Below the pieces are notes generated by a model. The model saw only the letters and a list, made by a program, of their open reading frames with translations. It searched no databases and was not told the DNA's origin. Both the position numbers and the translations under genes were made by a program. From the IMG/VR virus record IMGVR_UViG_3300043446_000156, positions 1 to 23,351 of that record: a DNA stretch of 23,351 nt. The stretch is one strand, 5' to 3'. Shown in pieces: positions 1 through 9,400 of this stretch. Every line of letters starts with the position of its first letter. The stretch's first letter is position 1. The stretch is from a virus.

Positions 1-144
1 CCTGCTATTGGTCTTATTGTACTAGGTACTTGGGCATATATGCACTTACATGGTACATCAACACCTGAAGTAGATAACTTTGCTAGTGCTGTAGGATTCT
101 ACTTATTTGGTGAACGTAGCTTATTCTACATCAAGAAGAAATGA
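1..144 (+). CDS. C-terminal fragment of a small membrane protein (5' end outside window)
   Basis: An open frame runs from base 1 to a TGA at 142-144. The 47 visible residues begin with a hydrophobic, probably membrane-spanning stretch (PAIGLIVLGTWAYM), continue with a polar middle, and end in a basic tail (FYIKKK). The stop overlaps the start of the endolysin gene as ATGA, so the two are translationally coupled. A small membrane protein directly before an M15 endolysin may be holin-like, but too little is visible to assign a family. The start lies to the left of the window. Confidence 0.6.
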   Translation, partial: PAIGLIVLGTWAYMHLHGTSTPEVDNFASAVGFYLFGERSLFYIKKK

Positions 145-572
145 ATTTAAGTCCTAACTTTACACTAGAAGAACTAACACATAGTGAGATTGCTGAACGT
201 CAAGGTCTAGACAATACTCCTAATGAAGATGTTAAAGCTAACTTAACAAGATTAGCTAGGTTTCTAGAAGAAGTTCGTAGAGTCTTAGGCCGACCCATCA
301 TGGTTAATTCTGCCTATAGATCACCACAGGTGAATGTTGCAGTAGGTAGTAAACCGACAAGTCAGCACTGTATTGGTTGTGCTGCAGACATTAAAGTACC
401 AGGATTAACACCTGATAATATTGTTAAAGAATTACTTAAAACAAACCTTGAGTATGACCAACTTATTCGAGAGTTTAACTCATGGGTACACATTTCAATA
501 CCTAATAAGTTTGCAGATAAACCACGCAAACAAGTTTTAATCATAGATAAAGCGGGCACGCGTCCTTACTAA
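141..572 (+). CDS. M15-family peptidase, probable endolysin
   Basis: This 143-residue protein has the compact M15A layout of phage L-Ala-D-Glu or D-Ala-D-Ala peptidases, which cut peptidoglycan stem peptides at lysis. The core is SAYRSPQVN followed by SQHCIGCAADI and SWVHISI. His76, Asp83 and His117 fit the three zinc ligands. The N-terminal segment (NFTLEELTHSEIAERQGLDN) is the usual lead-in of this family. There is no signal peptide, so export should depend on a holin. It overlaps the preceding membrane-protein stop (ATGA) and is followed four bases later by an HExxH protein. The family call is firm; the exact bond cut is not known. Confidence 0.88.
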   Translation: MNLSPNFTLEELTHSEIAERQGLDNTPNEDVKANLTRLARFLEEVRRVLGRPIMVNSAYRSPQVNVAVGSKPTSQHCIGCAADIKVPGLTPDNIVKELLKTNLEYDQLIREFNSWVHISIPNKFADKPRKQVLIIDKAGTRPY

Positions 573-576
573 TGAT

Positions 577-915
577 ATGAAGCTTATTACTGTTGAAACG
601 TGTAAAGCTGTCTATGATATGTTAAGACACTTACCACCCTTCAACAAGTATGAGTTACCAAGACCTTCCGAGATAGAATTTATAGTTGTAGATGACCCTG
701 GTATGTATGGGCAATATATACCTGAACCTCACTGTATTACCATCAGTACAGCAAAACAAAGTCATTTAATAACTCTAGAGAGAACTATGGCACATGAGAT
801 GGTGCACATGCTTTTATACTTACAAGGTAAAAGGTATGAACTCCATAACAAAAACTTCTATAAACTAACATATCAAGTAGCCGAGATATACGGCTGGGAA
901 CCTAAGGATTTATAA
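577..915 (+). CDS. SprT-like zinc metalloprotein (HExxH)
   Basis: This 112-residue protein carries HEMVHMLL at residues 73-80, a zinc-metallopeptidase HExxH motif. A downstream His90 in ELHNKNFY is a candidate third ligand, as in SprT/WSS1-like domains. There is no signal peptide or membrane segment. It lies between the endolysin and a holin-like gene and directly abuts the latter (TAA ends at 915, ATG at 916). The position suggests late expression. It may cut a protein during maturation or lysis, or may not be a peptidase at all; SprT-like phage proteins are mostly uncharacterised. The zinc-site call is good and the function is open. Confidence 0.75.
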   Translation: MKLITVETCKAVYDMLRHLPPFNKYELPRPSEIEFIVVDDPGMYGQYIPEPHCITISTAKQSHLITLERTMAHEMVHMLLYLQGKRYELHNKNFYKLTYQVAEIYGWEPKDL

Positions 916-1101
916 ATGATACATCATCATCTGGATGAAGCAACTAAACACGTTATTGATGGGGCATCAGTAGTCACAGTACTAGGTACTATGGCTCAAG
1001 TATTACCTCCACTAGCAGCTTTGTTTACTATTGTATGGACTATTATCCGTATTTATGAAACAAAGACTGTTCAAAGACTAATAGGAAAAAAGAAGGACTA
1101 A
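916..1101 (+). CDS. Small holin-like membrane protein
   Basis: This 61-residue protein has a polar, His-rich N-terminus (MIHHHLDEATKHV) and one or two hydrophobic segments from about residue 18 to 46 (VVTVLGTMAQVLPPLAALFTIVWTIIRI). It ends in a strongly basic tail (RLIGKKKD). Size, topology and charged tail fit a small holin that would release the M15 endolysin upstream. It starts one base after the SprT-like gene and is followed one base later by the head-closure gene. No diagnostic motif exists for holins, so the call rests on size, hydrophobicity and location. Confidence 0.6.
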   Translation: MIHHHLDEATKHVIDGASVVTVLGTMAQVLPPLAALFTIVWTIIRIYETKTVQRLIGKKKD

Positions 1102-1102
1102 C

Positions 1103-1846
1103 ATGGCTACTTCAGGTACAACAACGTTTAGCGTAACTCGTAATAACATTATTGAGTCTTCACTACGTCTATTAGGTGTGCTTGAAGAAGGAGCACAACC
1201 TACAGCTCAAGCTATTGAGAATGCAAGTATGGTTCTTAATATGATGCTTAAAGATTGGATGACAGATGGTATTAAAATCTGGACTATCCATGAAATGATT
1301 ATTCCATTAGTTAATAATCAAACATCTTATACTATTGGACCTGCATCAGGTAATGATGTTATTGCTGATAAACCTTTAAGACTTATTCAATCTTTCTTAA
1401 GAAATATTTCAGTTACTCCTAATGTAGATTTACCTATGACTATTATCTCTGAACAAGAGTACAATATCTTAGGTGCTAAAAAGAATACAGGTACTATTAA
1501 TACAGTATTCTACAAACCTTATTTAAATCATGGTGAGTTAAAAGTATTCTTAACTCCTAATGCAAGTACAGTTAGTACTTATGAATTACATATTAATGTA
1601 CAAAAACCTATTCAAGATATTACTACAGCTAACCAAACGTTTGACTTTCCATCAGAATGGTATCAATGTTTACGTTGGGGTTTAGCTTCAGAATTAGCTG
1701 CTGACTATGGTCTTCCATTAGATAGGCTTGCTGGTGTTATTCAAAGAGCAGAACAATATAAACAAAGACTAGCTGCTTGGGATATTGAATGGTCTTCTAC
1801 ATTCTTCCAACCAGATATCAGAGCACAAATACCAAGGTTTAGATAA
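1103..1846 (+). CDS. P22 gp4-like head-closure / tail accessory protein
   Basis: This 247-residue protein begins with a helical segment typical of gp4-like adaptors (NNIIESSLRLLGVLEEGAQP, then AIENASMVLNMMLKDWMTDGIKIW). The C-terminal helices contain FDFPSEWYQCLRWGLASELA. In P22 the gp4 ring binds under the portal and closes the DNA-filled head. The gene immediately precedes the nozzle gene, as in P22-like tail modules, and its TAA overlaps that gene's ATG (TAATG). The recognition comes from the pattern of the N-terminal helices and the conserved gene order, not from an alignment. Confidence 0.78.
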   Translation: MATSGTTTFSVTRNNIIESSLRLLGVLEEGAQPTAQAIENASMVLNMMLKDWMTDGIKIWTIHEMIIPLVNNQTSYTIGPASGNDVIADKPLRLIQSFLRNISVTPNVDLPMTIISEQEYNILGAKKNTGTINTVFYKPYLNHGELKVFLTPNASTVSTYELHINVQKPIQDITTANQTFDFPSEWYQCLRWGLASELAADYGLPLDRLAGVIQRAEQYKQRLAAWDIEWSSTFFQPDIRAQIPRFR

Positions 1847-3609
1847 TGGCTGAAACCCTTAGACTTCCTATGAACTACGGTATTGAGTTCCGTAATGATA
1901 GCACAGCTAAAGGTTCTAAAATGGTTAACTGTTACGCAGATGACTATAATGGAACTATTTATGCAAAGAAAAGACCAGGATATATATCTGCTGGTATAAA
2001 CTTTACTCCAGGTATTGCTCAAGGTTTATATACATATGCTAATAAGATCTATAGTGTTATTAATAATACTCTTTATAGTACGGATCTTAGCACAATTACT
2101 ACAGTAGGAACTATAACAGGAACAACAGATCCTTGTTCATTTACTAATACATTGAACAATGGTTATATGTTTTTCCAAAAAGGTGATAAAGGTTATACCT
2201 ATGATGGCACCACTCTAGCTCAAGTTAGAAGTGATGGTGTAGCATTTATTACTATTACTGCTGGTGGTACAGGTTATGGATCAGCCCCTACTGTAACATT
2301 TGGTCCTGAATGGCAAGCATCTACTGCTTATAACTTAAATGATCAGATAGCTTATGGTGCTAATCTTTATACAGTAACTGTTGCAGGTACTACAGGAACT
2401 ACTGCACCTACATTTACTAGTGGTTCTGCATCAAATGGTACTACTACATTAACTTATGCAGGAACAAGAGCTACAGGTACTGCTATTATTAGTGGTGGTA
2501 TAGTAACTGATATTACTATTACTAATGCAGGTACAGGATATGTATTACCTCCTACAATTACTATTGCAGCTCCTGGAGGATCGGGTACACAAGCTTATGC
2601 TTCTTGTACTCTAAATGGATTCCCTTCCAGTGGTATGGTTCCTGGAGCAGCTTACTTTGATACTTATGTATTTGTAATGACAGAAGATGGTAAGATCTGG
2701 AACTCACAACCTAATGATCCTACTAAATGGGATGCACTAGATTATATTACTGCAGAAGCAGAACCAGATAAAGGTGTAGCTTTAGCTAAACACTTTAACT
2801 ATCTTGTAGCTTTTGGTCAATGGTCTACTGAATTCTTCTATGATGCAGGTAATGCTGTTGGTTCACCTTTATTACCTAACCAAACATTCCGTATTGAGTT
2901 TGGATGTGCTAATGGTGATTCTGTTGTAGAGATGCAACAAACTGTAGTATGGGTAGCTGTAGGACGTAATACTGGTAGAACAGTTCTTATGTTAGATGGT
3001 ACAAGACCTGTACAAATTTCAGATGTTTCTGTAGAAAGAATCTTAAATCAATCTAACTTAACAAATGTTAGATCTTATAGTTTAAAGATTTCAGGACATT
3101 ATTTCTATGTTCTTAATTTGTTAGATGATGGTTTAACTCTTATTTGTGATATTAAATCTAAACAATGGTGTATTTGGACATCATATGTTAATGGACAAGA
3201 AACAATCTTAAATGGTGTATTCTATACTTCTTATAATAATGAAGCATATGCACTTGACAATACTAACGGAAAGTTGTATAATATTAGTGAGCATACATAT
3301 ACTGATGAAACTGGTCCAATCCAGTATAGAATCAGAACACCTCTTATAGATGCTAACTCTACTAAACGTAAGTTTATTGGTAGATTAGAAATAGTAGGTG
3401 ATAAGATTGGTGCTACACTCCGTATACGACATACAGATGATGACTATAATAACTGGTCTCAATATCGTAATGTTGACCTAAATGCTATTAGAAGTGTCCT
3501 ATATCAAAACGGAAACTTCAGACGAAGAGCTTATGAATTTTTCTGTACCGACAATCAACCAATACGATTACAAGCCTGCGAAATGGATCTTGACCCAGGA
3601 GTTACATAA
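1846..3609 (+). CDS. P22 gp10-like tail nozzle (packaged-DNA stabilization) protein with inserted binding module
   Basis: This 587-residue protein opens with residues 10-45 (N-Y-G-I-E-F, then VNCYADDYNG, then KKRPGYI). That resembles the start of phage DNA-stabilization/nozzle proteins: multi-bladed beta proteins that extend the tail tube below gp4. Short Tyr/Asn-rich blade repeats continue along the chain. Residues about 137-250 look inserted. TAGGTGYGSAPTVTF and NAGTGYVLPPTITI are matching arms around a central module (WQASTAYNLNDQIAYGANLYTV) that resembles small carbohydrate-binding (CBM5/12-like) folds. The gene is coupled to the gp4-like gene and overlaps the next ORF by 77 bases. Confidence 0.75.
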   Translation: MAETLRLPMNYGIEFRNDSTAKGSKMVNCYADDYNGTIYAKKRPGYISAGINFTPGIAQGLYTYANKIYSVINNTLYSTDLSTITTVGTITGTTDPCSFTNTLNNGYMFFQKGDKGYTYDGTTLAQVRSDGVAFITITAGGTGYGSAPTVTFGPEWQASTAYNLNDQIAYGANLYTVTVAGTTGTTAPTFTSGSASNGTTTLTYAGTRATGTAIISGGIVTDITITNAGTGYVLPPTITIAAPGGSGTQAYASCTLNGFPSSGMVPGAAYFDTYVFVMTEDGKIWNSQPNDPTKWDALDYITAEAEPDKGVALAKHFNYLVAFGQWSTEFFYDAGNAVGSPLLPNQTFRIEFGCANGDSVVEMQQTVVWVAVGRNTGRTVLMLDGTRPVQISDVSVERILNQSNLTNVRSYSLKISGHYFYVLNLLDDGLTLICDIKSKQWCIWTSYVNGQETILNGVFYTSYNNEAYALDNTNGKLYNISEHTYTDETGPIQYRIRTPLIDANSTKRKFIGRLEIVGDKIGATLRIRHTDDDYNNWSQYRNVDLNAIRSVLYQNGNFRRRAYEFFCTDNQPIRLQACEMDLDPGVT

Positions 3610-3967
3610 GTCATTAGACAAGGCTTGGGAAAGCTATCAACAGTTTTGGGAAGGAACTAAAGAGTCCTTTCTTGATAAGTTTAAAGGATTTACCATTTAT
3701 CCTCTTAAGAATAAAAATGGTGTAATAGGATGTTCAGTAGTTAAAGACAATGAAATACATGTATTTGCTACAGAACATTTTTACATGAGAAATTATATAC
3801 GATCTATTTTAATTCCTTTGTTTGATAAGTATGAAGAGGTTGTTTCAACCGTTCATAAGGATAATGTAAAGGGTTTAGAATATGTCACTAGGTTAGGATT
3901 TAAACCCTATAAACAAATTAATAATACGATTTATATAAGGATCACTAAAAATGGGCTTTGTTGCTGA
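3533..3967 (+). CDS. Small GNAT-like / DUF2824-like phage protein
   Basis: About 144 residues from ATG 3533. An in-frame ATG at 3482 would lengthen it but lies deeper inside the nozzle gene and has no better ribosome site, so the start is uncertain. The layout is mixed alpha/beta: FTIYPLKNKNGVIGCSVVKDNEI, then a helix, then VSTVHKDNVKGLEYVTRLGFKPY. The last part is like the end of GNAT acetyltransferase folds (N-V-K-G-L-x-Y-x-x-x-L-G-F). Phage proteins of this kind sit beside nozzle genes in P22-type modules, where the P22 counterpart is described as a head-assembly protein. Catalysis is not implied. It overlaps the ejection-protein gene downstream by 17 bases. Confidence 0.62.
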   Translation: MNFSVPTINQYDYKPAKWILTQELHKSLDKAWESYQQFWEGTKESFLDKFKGFTIYPLKNKNGVIGCSVVKDNEIHVFATEHFYMRNYIRSILIPLFDKYEEVVSTVHKDNVKGLEYVTRLGFKPYKQINNTIYIRITKNGLCC

Positions 3968-4898
3968 TGTAGTTGGTGGAGTCGCAGACGTCGTAGGTGA
4001 CGTTGTAGGTGGCGTAGCTGATGCTGTAGGTAGCGTTGTTGATGCTGTAGGACCATTAGGTCTAGCTGCTGGTATAGCATTAGGACCTGCTGGCTTTGGT
4101 ATGGGAGGACTAGGTGCTGGTGCTGCTGCCGCAGGAGCGGGAGTTGATGCTCTTGGTATGGGTCTAATTGGACCTACACTTATGGGTGCAGCTGGTGCTA
4201 CCCCTGCCGCTTTAGCTGGATATGCCGCAGCAACAGGAGCTGGTGCAGGTATTCTAGGTAGTGCTGCAGCTGGTGGATTATCATTAGGAGGCATTACAAG
4301 TGCTATATCTGGAGGTCTTGGTTATGTTCCTTCATCTATTGTATCTAGCATTGCTTCTGGTGAAGTAGGAGGTATTCCTACATCTACTGGTGGTTTAGGT
4401 TCACTTAAGAATATATTTGATATTGCTAAATCTGGTTATAATATTTATAGTGCTTTAAATGCTTCTAAAGGTATGTCACCTGATGTTGCTGCACTAAAAG
4501 CTGATCCTTACTCTCCATTCAGAGCTTCTGCTGCTGAAGACTTAGCTGCTTTAATGAAAGATCCTAATAGAGTATATGGTATGCCTGGTTATAAGTTTGC
4601 ACAAGAAGAAGGTGCTAAACAAATTCTTAGAAGTAAGACAGCTACTGGTGGAGCTCAATCAGGTAACACATTAGCTACACTACAAAAATATGGTGCTGAA
4701 ACTGCACAAAACTGGTTTAATAATTATTATAACCAATTAAGCTCATTAGCAGGTGCTAATCAGTCTCCTGCAGTAGGAGTTAATGCTTCTAATGTAGCTG
4801 CTAACTATCAATCTCTAGCTGAGAAAGCAAGACAAGAACAATTGTTACAAGGTGTTATTGGTCTTGGTGGTGCTCTTGGTGCTAGTTTCTTTGGATAA
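3951..4898 (+). CDS. Ala/Gly-rich internal (ejection-type) virion protein
   Basis: This 315-residue protein begins with a repetitive amphipathic block of VADVVG-like hexads (residues about 4-35), followed by a long small-residue hydrophobic region rich in Ala and Gly to about residue 125. The remainder is more polar (DPNRVYGMPGYKFAQEEGAKQIL and QNWFNNYYNQLSSLAG). This resembles the smallest of the P22/T7-type ejected proteins, which help form a trans-envelope channel. It is the first of three genes of this type in a row and has a ribosome site (AAGGA) nine bases before its ATG. Base composition is locally richer in G and C because of the Ala/Gly codons. The role is inferred from composition and order. 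Confidence 0.65.
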   Translation: MGFVADVVGGVADVVGDVVGGVADAVGSVVDAVGPLGLAAGIALGPAGFGMGGLGAGAAAAGAGVDALGMGLIGPTLMGAAGATPAALAGYAAATGAGAGILGSAAAGGLSLGGITSAISGGLGYVPSSIVSSIASGEVGGIPTSTGGLGSLKNIFDIAKSGYNIYSALNASKGMSPDVAALKADPYSPFRASAAEDLAALMKDPNRVYGMPGYKFAQEEGAKQILRSKTATGGAQSGNTLATLQKYGAETAQNWFNNYYNQLSSLAGANQSPAVGVNASNVAANYQSLAEKARQEQLLQGVIGLGGALGASFFG

Positions 4899-4908
4899 AG
4901 GATAAAAT

Positions 4909-6426
4909 ATGGCTGGTATTCCAATGTATCATGGTATCCCTAGTTTTGGTGAAGTTGAAGCCAAAATGGCTAGGGAAAAGATGGATGTTCTTAAGACTGA
5001 AGAAGCACAGATTCAGTTAGATGAACTTAAACAAGCTAAAGATATTATCAAGAAACAAGCTATTGATGATCTAGCTAGAACTAAAACAAGTCAAGTTCCT
5101 CCTAGTATTCCTGGTGGATATACTGTTGGTACAGGATTTGATGGTAAACCTGCAGTAATGCCTGAAGGTGCTATGTCTTTACAAGGTGTTAAATCACCTA
5201 CAGGTACTCCTATGCCTTCATTTATGACAGGTGCTGATACTGAAGCTCGTGCTAAAGAACCTGTGATGGATGAGACTAAACCTGCTACTATGGAAATGTA
5301 TCCAGGTAAGACAGCTCAACCTACAATAGAAACACAACCTGCTACAGAAACTCAACCAGTTGTTAAGACTCCTTATCAACAAGTTAAAGTAGCTACTAAT
5401 GACTATATTAAAGTTAATGATCAAGTTAATGCTGCTTATAAAACAGCAGAGTTATTTAAACAAAATGGTCTTTTACTTCAATATCAGAAACAAATTAAAA
5501 TTGCACAAGACTTAGAGAATACTAGAACAATCGCTCAAGAACGTCGCATTGACTCAGCTAAAAAAGTTCTTGAAGTTACTGGTCAAATTGCACAAGGTTA
5601 TCTTGATGCAGATCCTCAAAATAAAGATGCTGCTTGGGGTACTGCTTTAATGCAACTTAATGCTGCTGGTATTCCTATTGATGACTTAATAAGAATCCCT
5701 CCAAATATGAGAGATCAAGTAGCTCAACAATATGCTGATTCTGCTATCTCTGGGGCTAACAAACTTAAACTAGAACTTGAATATTTAAAAGAATCTGGCC
5801 GTAATAGACGTGCTGAGGAATCTAATAGAATCAGAGAAGATCTAGGTAATAAACGTTTACAACAACAAGCTCGTAATCAAGAAGCACTACAAATACGTTT
5901 TGATAAGAGCATGGAACTTAGAGAATTTAATGCTGTTAAAGGTAAACTTTCTACTATTATTAGTCAAGCTCAACGTGATAGAAATGATATTGAAGCTAAG
6001 TCTGATGACATTAGTTTCAGAATTAATGGTCTAAGAAGTGGTACTATTTTAACCGATAAATATGGCAATAAGTTAACTAAAGAAGCTCGTATAGCTGAAG
6101 TTACTGCCCTACAGGAGGATTTAAATGCACTTGATACTCAACGTAAAAAGGTTGATGAAGAAATCAAAGGTTATGAAAGTAAGCTTAAAGAAATGCCAGT
6201 ACCTAAAGGTGGAAGTAAAGAAACAAATACAGAAGCTAGTACGCAAGTTAAAGAAGATACCGCTTCTAAACCAACTCCACAAGACATTAATCTAGCTGTT
6301 CAAGCTATTAACCAACATCCTGAAGCGTTAGAACAAATCAAAGCTAACTGGGCTAAGTTACATCCAGATGCTAAGTTTGAAGATTATATTAAACTAAATC
6401 CAAACAAAGCTAACGCTAAAAAATAA
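4909..6426 (+). CDS. Internal (ejection-type) virion protein, coiled-coil rich
   Basis: This 505-residue protein is almost entirely polar and helical. An N-terminal helix (residues about 13-60) is followed by a Thr/Pro-rich linker (about 100-155, with repeated ETQP/ATET units). Long charged helices, probably coiled coils, fill residues about 280-440. No catalytic motif is visible. It lies ten bases after the Ala/Gly-rich gene and twelve before the giant transglycosylase gene, the usual place for the middle ejection protein in podoviruses. I recognise the class by position and composition only. Confidence 0.6.
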   Translation: MAGIPMYHGIPSFGEVEAKMAREKMDVLKTEEAQIQLDELKQAKDIIKKQAIDDLARTKTSQVPPSIPGGYTVGTGFDGKPAVMPEGAMSLQGVKSPTGTPMPSFMTGADTEARAKEPVMDETKPATMEMYPGKTAQPTIETQPATETQPVVKTPYQQVKVATNDYIKVNDQVNAAYKTAELFKQNGLLLQYQKQIKIAQDLENTRTIAQERRIDSAKKVLEVTGQIAQGYLDADPQNKDAAWGTALMQLNAAGIPIDDLIRIPPNMRDQVAQQYADSAISGANKLKLELEYLKESGRNRRAEESNRIREDLGNKRLQQQARNQEALQIRFDKSMELREFNAVKGKLSTIISQAQRDRNDIEAKSDDISFRINGLRSGTILTDKYGNKLTKEARIAEVTALQEDLNALDTQRKKVDEEIKGYESKLKEMPVPKGGSKETNTEASTQVKEDTASKPTPQDINLAVQAINQHPEALEQIKANWAKLHPDAKFEDYIKLNPNKANAKK

Positions 6427-6438
6427 TAAGGAGTAACG

Positions 6439-9400
6439 ATGGATCTCAATCCTTACCTTAGTGGTATAGAAAGTTCTTCGCCTGCAAAATCTTCTTCTTA
6501 CTCTAGAAGTCAAGAAGATGCTAATATTCAAGGCTATCTTGCTAACTTAAGCAAAGCTGAAAAAGCAGATTACAATACGATTGTAGGTGGTGGTACGTTC
6601 GAAGATTATTCTAAACATCCTGGTGTTGTAGGAGTTACTACTAAAGAAGGTCCTAGCACTGCTGCTGGACGCTATCAGATTACTAAAACTACTTATGATC
6701 AGTATGCCAAGAAACTAGGTATTACTGACTTCTCTCCTGAGTCTCAAGACAAAATTGCTTTAGAACTTATTAAAGACAATAATGCTCTTGAAGATGTCAA
6801 AAAAGGTGACTACCAATCAGCTAACGCAAAGTTAGGTGGTGTATGGGCAAGCCTTCCTTCTAGCAAGTATAATCAACCTAAACGATCACATACTTGGGTA
6901 GAAGAAAACTTTGATACTGCTCCTTCTAAAAACCCTTATCTTGAGGGTACATTTAAAGCTTCTGATGTAAAACAACTAGAGCCTGAAAATCCTTACCTGA
7001 AAGGATTAGCCAGGCCTACTTCAAATCCCTATCTTAACGACGTTCCTACTGAGTCTAAAAGTGATATTAGTGCAACTCGTTCCTTTGGTAAAGCGGCTGG
7101 GGGTTCTGCTGCTGTTGGTATTGCTGCTACTCCAGCAATGGTTGTGGGCGCTGAACTTGGTGCGACCGCTGGTACTGCTGTAGGTGGTCCAGTAGGTGGT
7201 GTAGTTGGAGGAGTACTTGGTGGTGTAGGAGGATTTATTGGTGGTGCTAAAGCTGTAGAATATGCTTTTGATAAGCTTCCTGACTCTGTAAAAGAAGTTG
7301 TAGGTTATGATCCTCAAACAAGACAAAAAGAAATAGAAGCTAATCCTGAATCTTCCTTTGCTGGACAACTATCTGGTAACCTAGTTTTATTTAGACCTGG
7401 TGCTCTAAAAGATATTGTATTAGAAGGTGGTAAGAAGATTACTCCTTTAATGCAACGTATTGGTATGGGTACTGCTGGTGGTTTATTTGAAGCAGGATCT
7501 GAGAAGGTTGCTGGTGAAGACCTTAATGCACAACATATTGCAGAAGCTGCTGGCTTTACAGCCGTAGCTGCTAAACCTACATCATATACTAAAAAGGTTA
7601 ATGAAGTAGTAGGTAAAGCTATTGGTAATATTACACCTAAGTTTAATAGAACTGTAGATGACTTTGCTAAGACTCGTCAGTCTACTGAAGAAGTAGGTGC
7701 TAATGAATGGACAAGTAAATGGGCTGTACCTGAAACAACAGAGACAGGTGTACCTATTAAGCTTGGTAAGATTGTAGATGCTGAAGGTAATCAAGCAGTA
7801 CAAAAAGATGGTAAACCAATCATAGCTCGTCACTATCGTAATGAAGATGGTTCATCAAAAGAAATCATTATGGATATGGATGAAGCTCTCAAACGCTTCG
7901 AAGATAAACCTTGGGTTAAAGCAGGTTTAGAAGAGAATGCATTTAAAACTCCCTATGAATATGCTCAGTTCATTCTCAAACATGAAGATGAACACACTCG
8001 TCTTTCATTTGATGAATGGAAACAAATGCAAGATCCACAAGGTGATCTATTCAAGAATGACCAAACAGGTGTCTATTCTGAAGAGCAGTTGCGTAAAGAC
8101 TATGAACATTATATAAACAGACAAGCCTATCATGCCATGCAAGAGGATCCCTACATTTCTCAACCAGATGTAGAAGTTCCTAAAATCCCAAAGAATGCTT
8201 CTGAAAACGAAACATGGTTAGCAGATGCATTATATAGTTTAGGTAAAGCAGGAGAAAGAGATTCTGTAATAGCTAGAGCTCGTCGTGAGATGGCTCAAAA
8301 AGAAGGTGTTACTACAGATATGCTTCAAAGATGGAGAGCTTATGCTGAAGGTACAGCAGAACTTGATCCACATGAATTAGACTTATATAAGAAATATGCT
8401 GGACAAGAACTACAAGAAATTAAACGTCTAACTAAATACTCTAATGACAAAGGTTGGACAATGCATGAGCTTATTGATCCAGCAGTTGTTGGAGAATTTG
8501 CTCCTCGTATTTTTATTCCTAAAGAAACAAGTAATATACAAAAAGTATTAGATACTATTGGCAAAGGTGAATATGGTGGTTATGATCAATCACTTACAGC
8601 TAAACCAGGTGCTTTAAGAGCTCGTAATTTATTTGTTGGAGAGTTACCTAATGGTAATAGACTCATATTACAACAAGCTGATGATGGTTCTGTTATTAGA
8701 TGGGTAAAGGGTCAGTCTCAACCATTTGCTAAAATGAGTGAAGTAGGTAAGTTTAGACCTGGTGAAAAGGTTAAAAATGCTACTCTTAAACAAGCTACTG
8801 AAGCTGAGATTGAACAAAATACTCCTTTTACTTATGAAAAGGATTTCCAAAGTGTAATATATCAACGTCTACAAGAAGTTAGAGAGTTTGTAAGAGCTAA
8901 CAAATTTATAGAAGACCTTACACATTCTGACTGGATGAAAGAAAATGCAGTTAAAACTGAAGGTAAACGTCCTCCTCCAGGATATAAACGACCAGAACAC
9001 ATTGATAAACTACCTCAATTTGAAGGCTATGCATTTAAAACAGATATAGCACAAATGATTGAAGACTTTGCTAAGTCTAATAATCCTAATTGGCTTACAT
9101 ATTTAAGTGGTGCTTTTATTAAAAACATGATGCTTAACCCTCTTCCTCACATGATGAATGAGGGTTGGCACTTATATAATGCTCGTGGTCTAACAGGCTG
9201 GGTTACACCTGCAGGTATTTATAGATTTGTTAAAACAGGTATGCCTGCTCTTAAATCTGTGATTACACAAGACCATCAGTTTAGACAAACAATGTTAGAT
9301 GGTGGATCAATTCTTTCTGCTCAAGTTAGAAATAATGCTTTCTTTGAAGATATATTTGCTAAAGCTAATAAAGAGTTTTCACAGACTCCTGAATTCCAAA

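Noticed and set aside
3893-4294. Antisense frame rich in Pro and Ala
   Set aside because: It is the complement of the Ala/Gly codons of the ejection-type protein; composition alone keeps it open.
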